Shown: piece by piece, positions 1-7,329 of the stretch | Layout of the letters: each line of letters begins with the position of its first letter | Position numbering within the stretch: position 1 is the stretch's first letter | Assembly: GCA_015501585.1 (NCBI GenBank) | Contig: JADNRY010001117.1 | Location: 1-16,828, forward strand | Direction: 5' to 3' | DNA length: 16,828 bases | Source: Rhodocollybia butyracea | Taxonomy: Eukaryota > Basidiomycota > Agaricomycetes > Agaricales > Omphalotaceae | Notes under the pieces: generated by a model | What the model was told of the DNA's origin: nothing | What the model saw: only the letters and a program-made list of their open reading frames with translations | The model's database searches: none | Translations under genes and position numbers: made by a program

Positions 1-616
1 GCCATTGTAGGAGGCCATGAAGTTGGAGAGGGCTGGAAGATGAGAACGACCGTTGGGGTGAATGAAGGCAATGTGGCAAAGGGTTCCATGGACTGATTGG
101 ATACGCTCGAGGGGAGCACGTTTGCCGTCAAAATCTGCAATGAACTGACAGATGCGCATGAGATACTTAAGGCGTTTCGGTTCCTGTAGGCTGACTTGTT
201 TCCATTCGAAGTCCCAGAGGAAACTGAGGTATTTTACGACAGATGCGAAAAATTCATCACATTTCTGAAGTTGCCACGGGATGTGTAAGTCTTCCACTCG
301 GGAGAGTGCTATTGCTTTATCGTATTTGTAGAGGCCGAGCTTGTTGGCCATACGCCAGATGTTGTAGTCATCTTTGTATTTGAATACTGGTTGAATTTTT
401 CCATGCTTGCCAAATGTCAACTACTGCGTTGCCAATCATACCGGCATTGCTACTGGCGGGGCTTGCTCCAAAACACATGCAATTATCGATGTAGAAGCGA
501 TTATTGTTGTCACCAAAAACAAGGGCATATTTCTGTTTGCATCGTACTGGGCATGTGCGGTGGAATTTTTCAATGTCTAGTGACAAGCCTTGGGTACCAG
601 GAGGTGCACATGCAAC

Positions 617-977
617 CTGAAGTAAGTGTAAAGTCAGCACGCAGATCTCATAGATCCAAAGCTTTGTAGAAAGTAGGTGTAACAGTGCCCATAGGCGTAG
701 AGATGCCCGGAGGCGTGAAGGTGCCCAGAGGCGTAATGGTGCCCAGAGGCGTAATAGTGCCCGTAGGCGTAGGGGTGCCCGGAGGCGTAATGGTGCCTGG
801 AGGCGTAGGGGTGCCCATAGGCGTAATGGTGCCCGGAGGCGTAATAGTGCCCATAGGCGTAGGGGTGCCCGGAGGCGTAATGGTGCCCAGAGGCATAAAG
901 ATGTGGATATGCGTGAAAGGTGCCCATAGGCAAAGGTATTTGGGAGAAAGGGCAGGGGAAAAAAAAAAAAAAGGAAC
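617..977. mobile_element. 361-bp insertion inside the RT, with minisatellite and poly(A)
   Basis: The RT reading frame is coherent up to about 978 and again from 616, but in different frames. The trinucleotide AAC (GTT on the coding strand) occurs at 614-616 and 975-977. Removing 361 bp between the copies, which is 1 modulo 3, puts both RT halves in one frame. The insert contains the 18-bp minisatellite (685-900) and A14 at 959-972, so on the plus strand it ends in a poly(A)-like tract followed by GG and the AAC repeat. No terminal inverted repeats are seen. A poly(A)-tailed retroposed fragment fits, but a 3-bp duplication is short for that mechanism. Confidence 0.6.
685..900. repeat. Minisatellite, 12 units of 18 bp
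   Basis: Twelve consecutive 18-bp units follow the pattern GTGCCC-NN-AGGCGTA-NNG, varying mainly at positions 7-8 and 15-18. A degenerate further unit follows to about 930. Because 18 is divisible by three, the array stays open in several frames on both strands, giving hexapeptide repeats such as PxGTxT (minus) and VPxGVx (plus). These are by-products of the repeat and not evidence of a protein. Confidence 0.95.
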
Positions 978-1554
978 TGACCATTTCAGCAAATTAGCTG
1001 GACCATCTAATCGAGTGGGAAAATCTTCCTTCATAATGAAGGAGTTGATGGAAGGAAAGATGTTCCCATTGGAAGTCTTTCCATCTCTTGATAAGTCACG
1101 GCATACCCTGAACTTTGTTGGGAGACCAGGTCCTTGTTCCTGTTCTGCGATAGTGAGGGGTTTGCAGATGAAAGGTCCTGCAACGATCAACTCAATTTCT
1201 TCTTTGGTGAAGGGACCATCTATCCGACCTCGTTCAAGATCCTCCTGAATGTATTTTGCCAGGGCTTCTGGGTGCTGGAACGTTGAGCTGTGATTAGGAA
1301 TGATTATCGTTTCTAGTAAATCGGGAAGGTTGCCAAGGAAGGCACCTTGTCGTAGCATGCTAATTAGGAGTGGATATTGTTCTGTAAGATTGCATTCGAT
1401 GAGCGCGCGTTCAAACGCGTCGACATTATAGGGTGTGATAACTTTGTTGTAAATGTCGAGAAATTTCTGTGGTGTATTAGGGGAGTGAGATCTATGATGC
1501 AAGGAAGCTGAGAAGTCCCGATAAACAAGGGTAGGAGGTGTCAAGAGCTCAAGC

Positions 1555-2949
1555 TCAAGTGGTAGGCTGAGAAGGTTTTGGTCTGCATGTCCATGAGAAA
1601 GAGTGGTGGTTTTTGGAGCCACAGAAGGTACATGCGTGTTCTTGATTGCAGCTGGCTTTTTCGCAAGCGTGGTGGATGTTGAATCTGTAGCAGAAAGGTT
1701 TATGGCCTTTGTTTGGTGTGCAGAGGAGTGAGCCGACGAAGACTGCATGAATGATTTTTCCATGGGTGGCGTCTGAGTGCTCACTGGTTTTGTGGCCTCG
1801 TTTTCCGCATCTGAGGCAACAAGAACCGAGGTTCTTACCCTTGTTGCCTGATGGAAAGGGCGCAGGATGGCGACTTTCTGGTTTCTTGGAGGAATGAGCT
1901 TTTGATGAGTGTGAGGAGGAGACCAGTAACGAAGCAGCTGCATTAGCAGCTGAGCTAGCAGATGCTGCAGCGGACACAGCAAGGTCTTGTGTAACCTGTA
2001 GGTCCCTTGCCAATTCGGCTTTCAGCCATTTTCCTCGATATAACTCGGCATTGAAGCTGCGAGCCTGCAACTGGTACTGAAGGCGGAGGTCATACTCTAT
2101 GGGTTTCCAGTATCTGTAGAGTTCTTCGGCATCTGGTTGGTTCAGAAAGAACATGAAATGATCAGAGGTCCACTGAGCACGCGTACTCTGTGCATGGCCT
2201 TCGGTGCGTTCAGCTTCGAAGGTGTAGAAGTTCTGGGCTGCGTCACGGAATTGTGAGAATGTTAAACCATCCGTTTTTCCTGTGTCGACTGCGATACCGA
2301 GCCTCTCGCGTAGTTTCGCAACGTCATAGGTGCTAACTGCGGTAAGCTTTCCGTCATCATCCGGAACATGGGTTCTTGTGGTTTTTAATTCATTTTGGAA
2401 GGCATGGATTGTCTGGAGGTGAGCGAGGGTGAAGAAACATAGAGGGAGTGAGCTGCTGAGGTTGGCTGTGGGTATGAGGCCATCTGGGAACTGGACTGTA
2501 GGGCAAGCTGTGGGGTTGTCGGGAATTTCGACTACGTCTGCCGCAAGTTTTGGCCTTTTCGATGCACGATTGTCTTCACCATTGTTCCTTCTAGCTTCAA
2601 CATCCTCTTTTTCTTTTCCTTTTAGCCAGTTATGGGCCCAAGGTCCTAGGAAGTCTGTTAGGCTTTTGAGGAGACTTGAGTCTTTCCTGATCCTATGTAA
2701 ATCTTCTGAGGCTACTGTCATGAAAGAAGCTGTAGGGGAGCCCGGTCTAGAAGTCTCGCCTACTGAGTAGTCGTAGGTTTTAACGTATCTGGCATTGTTC
2801 GCTGATTCAATAGAGAAGTTCTTTTTTATACGTATCTCAGGCGACATTTTTCCTATTGCTGCAATAGCAGCGGGATTCGCGTGTGTTCTATGGTCTCGGT
2901 CTGGGTTATCGAGCGAGGGAGATCTTGGGAAGAAAGAGTTTTGTTCCAT
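1555..2949 (-). CDS. Gag-like protein with C-terminal zinc-finger array
   Basis: A 464-residue frame starts at the ATG at 2949. The N-terminal half is polar and low in motifs, with a KRPK patch near residue 130. The middle (about 190-310) is helical and holds an RxxWTSDHF...YRYWKPIEYD stretch, probably the capsid-like core. An Ala/Ser run (about 325-350) follows. The C-terminus is Cys/His-rich: C-x2-C-x4-H-x4-H from residue 378, then C-x8-C-x4-C-x3-H (residues 420, 429, 434, 438), which resembles a CCCH finger, then C-x2-C-x4-H-x6-C (440, 443, 448, 455). Such arrays bind the element's RNA in retroelement Gags. The ORF itself has no breaks. It overlaps the start of the RT frame, which lies in the +1 frame, so RT would need frameshifting or its own initiation. 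Function is by analogy with family architecture. Confidence 0.7.
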   Translation of the reverse strand: MEQNSFFPRSPSLDNPDRDHRTHANPAAIAAIGKMSPEIRIKKNFSIESANNARYVKTYDYSVGETSRPGSPTASFMTVASEDLHRIRKDSSLLKSLTDFLGPWAHNWLKGKEKEDVEARRNNGEDNRASKRPKLAADVVEIPDNPTACPTVQFPDGLIPTANLSSSLPLCFFTLAHLQTIHAFQNELKTTRTHVPDDDGKLTAVSTYDVAKLRERLGIAVDTGKTDGLTFSQFRDAAQNFYTFEAERTEGHAQSTRAQWTSDHFMFFLNQPDAEELYRYWKPIEYDLRLQYQLQARSFNAELYRGKWLKAELARDLQVTQDLAVSAAASASSAANAAASLLVSSSHSSKAHSSKKPESRHPAPFPSGNKGKNLGSCCLRCGKRGHKTSEHSDATHGKIIHAVFVGSLLCTPNKGHKPFCYRFNIHHACEKASCNQEHACTFCGSKNHHSFSWTCRPKPSQPTT

Positions 2950-2998
2950 TGTCTATAGAAACGCGAAATACGGATACGAATGCGAGAGACGCGATGAA

Positions 2999-3087
2999 GG
3001 CCGGGAGCAAAGAAGATAACGCTCCCGCGTTCCCGGCCGGCCTTATCGCCTTGCTATCTTATCCGAAGATAAGCCCCCTTCGGGAAC
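2999..3087. other. Structured leader upstream of Gag, competing stems
   Basis: Four perfect stems lie in 90 bp just upstream of the Gag start: 2999-3006 with 3031-3038 (GGCCGGGA), 3002-3008 with 3021-3027 (CGGGAGC), 3029-3035 with 3081-3087 (GTTCCCG), and a CTTATC-CGAA-GATAAG hairpin at 3058-3073. The first two share bases 3002-3006, and the first and third share 3031-3035, so the stems are mutually exclusive. A further hairpin with an 8-bp stem lies at 3115-3132. The position suits the 5' untranslated or terminal-repeat region of the retroelement. Confidence 0.55.
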
Positions 3088-3125
3088 TTATCGCGGAGTG
3101 TGCAATCTCCTTATCTTTTTCGCTC

Positions 3126-3265
3126 GAAAAAGACAATAGATTACAGACGAAATTTGTATTGAAAAAGACAATGAATTACAATCTATTTTTCAGAGGAAAT
3201 TATCGGAGAATTTCAAGCGACATTTATACCGAAAAAGGTAAGTAATTACAAGGATAATTTCGCAA
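3126..3265. repeat. Degenerate tandem repeat, 35-bp period, about four units
   Basis: The motif GAAAAAG-N4-(A/G)ATTACA starts at 3126, 3161 and 3231. The intervals of 35 and 70 imply a decayed unit at 3196, which indeed matches unit 1 in its second half (14 of 19 positions between repeat positions 15 and 33). It lies at the distal edge of the retroelement and may be part of its terminal region. Confidence 0.65.
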
Positions 3266-3970
3266 AAAATTTCGCCCAATATTTTTTGACACTGGCGTAG
3301 TGTATCTGTAGCTTGGATTTACTTGTCAACGACGACATCATCCTCAGTGTCACTTCCGTCCTTCCTCTTGAAAACGCCGGCGACCTTGACGACCTACCAA
3401 GAGCACTAGCTGGGCCCGACAAACCGTTTTTGACTAAGGCTGGTAGGCGATCGGACGTCGGCAAACCAGGGTCCAGCATTCGTTCGATTTGTATTTCCAG
3501 CCCCAAGGGCTCTAGGACCACGAGTTAGCCTGCTACACACCAGCCTCGTTATCATGCTCTTGGTGATAGCTTTGATCAGCGGGAAAAGAGCTATTTGTGC
3601 AGTGAACGCGGGCAGATTGTGGGGTAGGGGTTTACAGATGGGGGAGATGTGACTGTGCATAATTCGGGTTCGGCGAAGGGCTCGGGGAGCTGAGGTCGTG
3701 GGGGCCTCAATTTGTTCAGGCTCCGGCGCTAGAAATAACGAACGAGGGCATCTTCAGGAGGGGGCGTTGAGTGACGGGTTTCCATCCCTAGTAACCACCT
3801 GTAACCACCACGCGAACAGGCGATACCTCGAAGGTGGAAGTAAAACCCCGGTGTAAACTGGTAATTTCTTCGGTACTCGTTTGAGCGATTAGCAATTGCA
3901 AGTAACGCACTGTAAAATAAGATCTCAATAATTTTTGCTTTGTACATTGTTGACTATACTCCAACGTATG
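3266..3970. other. Non-coding or unassigned, about 700 bp
   Basis: No convincing gene is seen. On the minus strand a short stretch at 3395-3328 reads as a charged tail ending SDTEDDVVVDK and a stop, directly preceded by a TAG that could be an acceptor. It might be the last exon of a decayed gene, but nothing upstream supports this. The other open frames lack ATG starts or recognisable motifs. Confidence 0.4.
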
Positions 3971-4090
3971 GGAAGCCGGAACTGGAAAGCCGGAACAGTC
4001 GTTACTGCATTATAAGAGGCAAGATATTATTTTTCTCATTCTTATTTCTCCTCTTCATTCCTAGCCTTTCTCCCTTTGATATCCTTCCTT
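3971..4090 (+). promoter_or_regulatory. Promoter-like block: repeated GCCGGAAC, TATA box, CT-rich stretch
   Basis: Two near-identical boxes, GGAAGCCGGAAC (3971-3982) and GGAAAGCCGGAAC (3984-3996), lie just upstream of TATAAGA (4011-4017). A strongly pyrimidine-rich region follows (about 4028-4090), as is common at basidiomycete transcription starts. No ATG-initiated ORF of note follows; the first ATG is at about 4329 and opens only a very short frame. It may be the promoter of a decayed gene, of a non-coding transcript or of a solo repeat end. Confidence 0.4.
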
Positions 4091-4109
4091 TTGCGCCCGG
4101 TAGCGCCAG

Positions 4110-4349
4110 TTGACCTCTACACTTCATTCCGACTTTTCTGATTTCCTTCTTTCGTTCCTTATTTCTTCATTTCTGCCGCTGAAGATCTTCGCACGTCTTG
4201 CTTCCTGCCTACTCTCCGCCTCCCTTGTGATCCTCACCATATCCCTGGGAGTCTCTGCACGCCCATTGTGGTCCCGTTTCTCCTTAGTCCAACAACGTGC
4301 GAGTACTAGCGCGTTGAACATTGCAACATGCACGGACCCCGCTACGTAG
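4110..4349 (+). pseudogene. Signal-peptide-like frame without ATG (possible gene relic)
   Basis: This frame runs through the promoter-like leader and includes, from the CTG at 4179, a segment shaped like a secretory signal: a KIFAR start, a hydrophobic core (LASCLLSASLVILTISLG) and VSA before a charged region, then about 32 residues to a TAG at 4347. No ATG is present. Either a start codon has mutated to CTG, or initiation occurs at CTG, or the resemblance is chance. The AATAAA at 4412 lies about 65 bp past the stop. No family is recognised and the call is weak. Confidence 0.2.
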
Positions 4350-4411
4350 TACGCAGCTCGTGATGCACGATTGTGATGTTGCTTTGATTGGAGCCACATC
4401 TAATGGTTCCA

Positions 4412-4417
4412 AATAAA
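4412..4417 (+). terminator. Possible polyadenylation signal AATAAA
   Basis: AATAAA lies downstream of the promoter-like block and the relic frame on the same strand. It is followed by a T-rich stretch. The hexamer alone is weak evidence. Confidence 0.2.
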
Positions 4418-4628
4418 GTCCTTATTTGTTCGTAGTTGGGGACCTAGAGGAATCGCTGGAGCGATGTGGGTTTTTCAATCCAACGCGTTTTGATGATTCT
4501 GTGTCTGACCTTGGGTGTAAAGTGAATTCCTTCTTGTGAACGCCTCCTCTTCCACCTCCTTCACTAGTGGTATTTGCACTGTCACTGCGACTGTTGTTGA
4601 CGGAGGTATGCATGCTTGAAAACTAAAC

Positions 4629-4862
4629 ATGAGTCAGGTAGTAAATGCTAATCCGTCCTATTCAGGAACTACCATTGATATCTCTAGGGCCGTCTTGAAG
4701 GTCATGGATCTACCAATATCAGCAATGAGCGCCTTTCCACCAGGATTAGGACAGCTCTTGTGGCAGCTTCTATGGCCTTTCTATGGCATTCATACCACAC
4801 ACTTCAGTGGGTTTACTGTTGTCATCGATCCTTTTGATTCGACTGAACATTGCGGAACTTGA
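4629..4862 (+). CDS. Hypothetical 77-residue ORF
   Basis: The frame is ATG-started, with AAAC before the start codon, and ends in TGA at 4860. The product has a mildly hydrophobic centre (FPPGLGQLLWQLLWPFYGI) that might be a single membrane segment. No family is recognised. No intron joins it convincingly to further coding sequence. It could equally be chance or a fragment of a decayed gene. Confidence 0.2.
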   Translation: MSQVVNANPSYSGTTIDISRAVLKVMDLPISAMSAFPPGLGQLLWQLLWPFYGIHTTHFSGFTVVIDPFDSTEHCGT

Positions 4863-5463
4863 AGGAATAAGTTCAGAGATGCGTCAATGCGGCGTAGGAA
4901 TAACTTGAGAGCTTCTGAGCACTTATTGATTTTACGACACTGAAGATAAGATTGTGATAAGTCACACGCGCGCTATTCAGCAAACACAACATATCCTTAA
5001 TGCTGCTGCGCAGCAATCCCCGACTACAGGACAAATAATTATCTTGTCACTCCCCTTTTAAGTGGCTATCACCCATCAACCATCTAGTCAAACTTTGCTT
5101 TAGCCTTTGAGAGTTAGTTGAGGTTACTTCAACAGGCTTCTGCCTACTTGCAACCTGCTGCCCATGGTCCAACTTCTTTCAACTTTAGTCTTTATGTAAG
5201 CCACTCATGTAGGTTTTCCTGTAAGAAAACTTCACATGAAAACTTCACAAGTAAACCCAACAAAAATAGCAAGAGAGAATATGCTCTAGGTGTGCCCCCC
5301 TGAGAAAATGTGCTTGACGCCTACAGCAGACCATGCAAAAGAAAGAGTCAATCAAAAGTTACAAGTGATACAAGGTAGACTTGCAAAGAATGTCACAAGC
5401 AAACCAGTAAAGATTTGGGAACTGCTCCCAGCATGCATACCACCACTCCAAGGGATCTGTTGA
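4863..5463. other. Unassigned intergenic DNA
   Basis: No gene is seen. Small items are a GCTGCTGCGCAGC hairpin near 5001-5013 and a 12-bp direct repeat GAAAACTTCACA at 5225-5236 and 5238-5249. Confidence 0.4.
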
Positions 5464-5952
5464 CATGCCACTAGTGTTACAACGGCGCGGCTCGGCTCAC
5501 CTCCGGCTGCAAAGCCGCTGAAGCCTCAGCTTGAGCGGCTCAGAGTCCAAAATTATATATACCATTTTCTGAGTAATAAACTCACAAAAAACACTTGTCA
5601 TAATGGATATTGGTTCCTTTTGGACCTAGTAGAACACCTTGAAAGCACTGAACTTCAATAAAGCACACTTTAAAAAAAAATTATATTTAAACAATGACTG
5701 AATCTGGTAGCTCCTGAGTGGCTATGCATGAACAAACATTGCCGAGGCGCGCAATTTTGACTTGCAAATGTTCATAATTTTGGAGGATCATACATCAACA
5801 AGTGAATACTATCTTACTAGAGTGCTAGTTAACTGGGAAACCAGATTTGTAAATTTTATGGCTCGAGCCAGCTCCAAGCGGCTCAAAGAATCAGCTTTAG
5901 CCAAGTCAGACGGGCCGGCTCTGAGCCGCGCCGTTGCAACACTACATGCCAC
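5464..5952. mobile_element. Non-autonomous hAT element (MITE), 473 bp with 8-bp target duplication
   Basis: The element spans 5472-5944. Its 22-bp terminal inverted repeats (5472-5493 and 5923-5944) begin TAGTGTTRCAACGGCGCGGC and differ at one position. A perfect 8-bp direct repeat, CATGCCAC, flanks it at 5464-5471 and 5945-5952. TIRs starting TAGTG with an 8-bp duplication are characteristic of the hAT superfamily. The ends are GC-rich with repeated GCGGCTC motifs and small hairpins; the interior is AT-rich and encodes no transposase, so mobility would have to come from an autonomous relative. The intact duplication and near-identical TIRs suggest a fairly recent insertion. The open frame crossing its right end (5762-6079) is not a gene. 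Confidence 0.93.
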
Positions 5953-6420
5953 TGATTGGGCTAACAGTGATGTGGAAGTACTCATTGAGCTTTTCCTGGA
6001 GAGAAGATGGTGCGATGCGCCAGTGTCCCCTATACAGAGAAAGTCAACTTTCTCGGGTAAGTCCATTTCAACTCTTTGAGTAGATCAAGCAGGTAAAAAT
6101 CAAGTATGGATGAAAATGTGAATACTTCATAGAATATAGGTGACTGGAACGATCACCAACCTCTCTTGGAAAGGACTTCATTGGACATCCTCACTCTAGC
6201 ACCAGGATGTTGTAACTCATACAATGCTCTATATCAGCCATTGTTGAGCCAATACAACTTATACTTACAGTCTGAGTGGCTGTGCCAGATATTTTTGTAT
6301 TTGGCTCTCATGATAAATGCCAGAACATATCCAAATGAGGTAAATCGTCTATGCCAGTCTATGTTACCTAAATGCCTCAGTGCAAGTATTTTGAGGCTTG
6401 TTTAGATTAACGCGACAGAA
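5953..6420 (+). other. Unassigned; possible fragment of a decayed coding region
   Basis: After the hAT element the plus strand reads TDWANSDVEVLIELFLERR and ends at TTCTCGG followed by GTAAGT (6057-6062), a good 5' splice site. A candidate acceptor is ATAG at about 6141, after which a short open frame continues. The W/D/L spacing faintly recalls SANT/Myb-like domains, but key later residues are not found. Not annotated as a gene. Confidence 0.15.
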
Positions 6421-6525
6421 TGAACTGTTTAATCTGACCCAGACCCAACCTAACCCTGACCCAACTCTCCCAGATGGGACACAGACTCAACCCTGCACAA
6501 CACTACGTAAAATCACCCGTACATA

Positions 6526-6541
6526 GCCGTATAAATACGGC
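6526..6541. repeat. Palindrome containing TATAAATA
   Basis: GCCGTAT-AA-ATACGGC is a perfect 7-bp inverted repeat with a 2-bp centre. It could form a cruciform or be a symmetrical binding site. No gene follows within reach, so a promoter role is unproven. Confidence 0.4.
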
Positions 6542-6778
6542 CGCATACAGCTCCTATATGGCCCGTGAATTAGCCAGCTCTGACCAGCCCATACTACTCA
6601 AGCATCCACATCTGCCAATAAAACACTGCCATAATACTCTAGTGTTTTTTTTACTTGATCACAGCTGAATCCTGATCATGGCTGGACATGGGGCACTGAA
6701 CTGGAACATTGCTCTGATGCACGCCATACGGTACCCAACACACTAGCCCAGTTCAATAGTATGTACAAGATCCAAGTT

Positions 6779-6856
6779 ACTTGCAAGTCGCAGACGTTAC
6801 ACTCATCAATTTATTGATCATCGTGTTCGTCTGCTTATAGGAGACTACTTGCAAGT
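6779..6856. repeat. Nested inverted repeat
   Basis: The outer arms are two copies of the self-palindromic ACTTGCAAGT (6779-6788 and 6847-6856). Inside are GCAGACG (6790-6796) and CGTCTGC (6828-6834), then ATCAAT/ATTGAT (6805-6810 and 6813-6818). The spacing is asymmetric on the right arm (12 bp against 1 bp on the left). It may be a decayed palindromic element or a folded RNA. Confidence 0.45.
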
Positions 6857-7273
6857 TACCCTAGGGCCTAGGGCCCATTTTGCATGAAATTGTACAGACC
6901 TGGGTACAGATGCAGATTACTAGTCTTGGAGTTGTAGTTACAATTCGAGTTGTGTTTATAAGCTCGGTTCTAATCATTTAATCATTAATGTACTTCTTAA
7001 TCAAAATACATGGATTCTACTGACTTGAACATACTTTGAGTGAATATTTCTACTGCATGTAGGTACATGATCCTCTGTGTTGTTCTCCTTCTGTACTTGC
7101 CCCTTCATCTTACATTATTTGCTGTTAATCTAGTACTTGCTTACTCTTATTTCTGCTACTATGCTTAACTGACCCTTAACTTTCATTAACGTTCACTAGC
7201 ACTGGATTGACTTCGTTTGAGCAATGTTTGAGTGCAGATAAATGATATAATCCAACGGATGATAAAGTCACGT

Positions 7274-7329
7274 GTGCACGCGACGCGACCAGTGCGAAAA
7301 CATGAGCACCAAAGTCGCGTCGTGTGCAC
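7274..7329. repeat. 16-bp imperfect hairpin with CACGTG nearby
   Basis: The arms 7274-7289 and 7314-7329 are inverted copies (GTGCACGCGACGCGAC-type) with one mismatch that is a G-T pair, around a 24-bp loop. An E-box CACGTG overlaps the left side (7269-7274). The GC-rich hairpin stands out from AT-rich surroundings. Function unknown. Confidence 0.5.

Larger units (their letters stand above)
1..1560 (-). pseudogene. Reverse transcriptase, interrupted and frameshifted, 3' end off window
   Basis: Three minus-strand pieces in three frames together make an RT domain. Piece 1 (about 1560-975) carries the N-terminal fingers: a PEALAKYIQEDLERGRIDGPF block, then KFRVCRDLS and a SINSFIMKEDFPT stretch. 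Piece 2 (616 to about 405) starts at VACAPPGTQ and holds motif A with its catalytic Asp (LSLDIEKF, near 575) and FYIDNCMCFGASPASSNAG. Piece 3 (about 420-1) carries the YKDD catalytic motif (378-367) and the thumb-like KYLSFLWDF...RLKYL segment, ending in HIAFIHPNGRSHL. Pieces 1 and 2 are separated by a 361-bp insertion whose removal restores phase exactly. Pieces 2 and 3 are offset by one base near the A-rich run at 400-410. The catalytic residues survive but the gene cannot make a whole enzyme. Confidence 0.75.
1..3265 (-). mobile_element. Defective retroelement, 5' portion (probable DIRS/Ngaro-like)
   Basis: Read on the minus strand, the order is leader (about 3265-2950), Gag-like ORF (2949-1555), then reverse transcriptase running off the window edge at 1. 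No RNase H, integrase or tyrosine recombinase is visible, because that part lies outside. I infer the DIRS order, perhaps Ngaro-like, from the RT style (GRIxGPF block, APPG before motif A, FHRTCPV) together with the CCCH-plus-knuckle array ending Gag. A Gypsy-like LTR element is the main alternative. The copy is dead: the RT is split by a 361-bp insertion and by a frameshift. The outer boundary near 3265 is approximate and no terminal repeat partner is present, so LTR versus split-repeat ends cannot be decided here. Confidence 0.7.

Noticed and set aside
617..981. Reading the RT interruption as an intron (GTCAGT ... TTCAG)
   Set aside because: Splicing at these sites removes 365 bp and leaves the RT out of frame, whereas removal of 361 bp between the AAC repeats restores it.
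634..984. Minus-strand and plus-strand hexapeptide-repeat frames across the minisatellite
   Set aside because: They arise only because the 18-bp unit is a multiple of three. No conserved flanking protein sequence supports any of them.
5762..6079. 105-residue plus-strand frame
   Set aside because: It begins inside the hAT MITE and crosses its right TIR, so it joins transposon and flank by chance.
6440..6480. Telomere-like CCTAACCC text
   Set aside because: Only one irregular copy is present among GACCCA-like repeats, with no tandem array.
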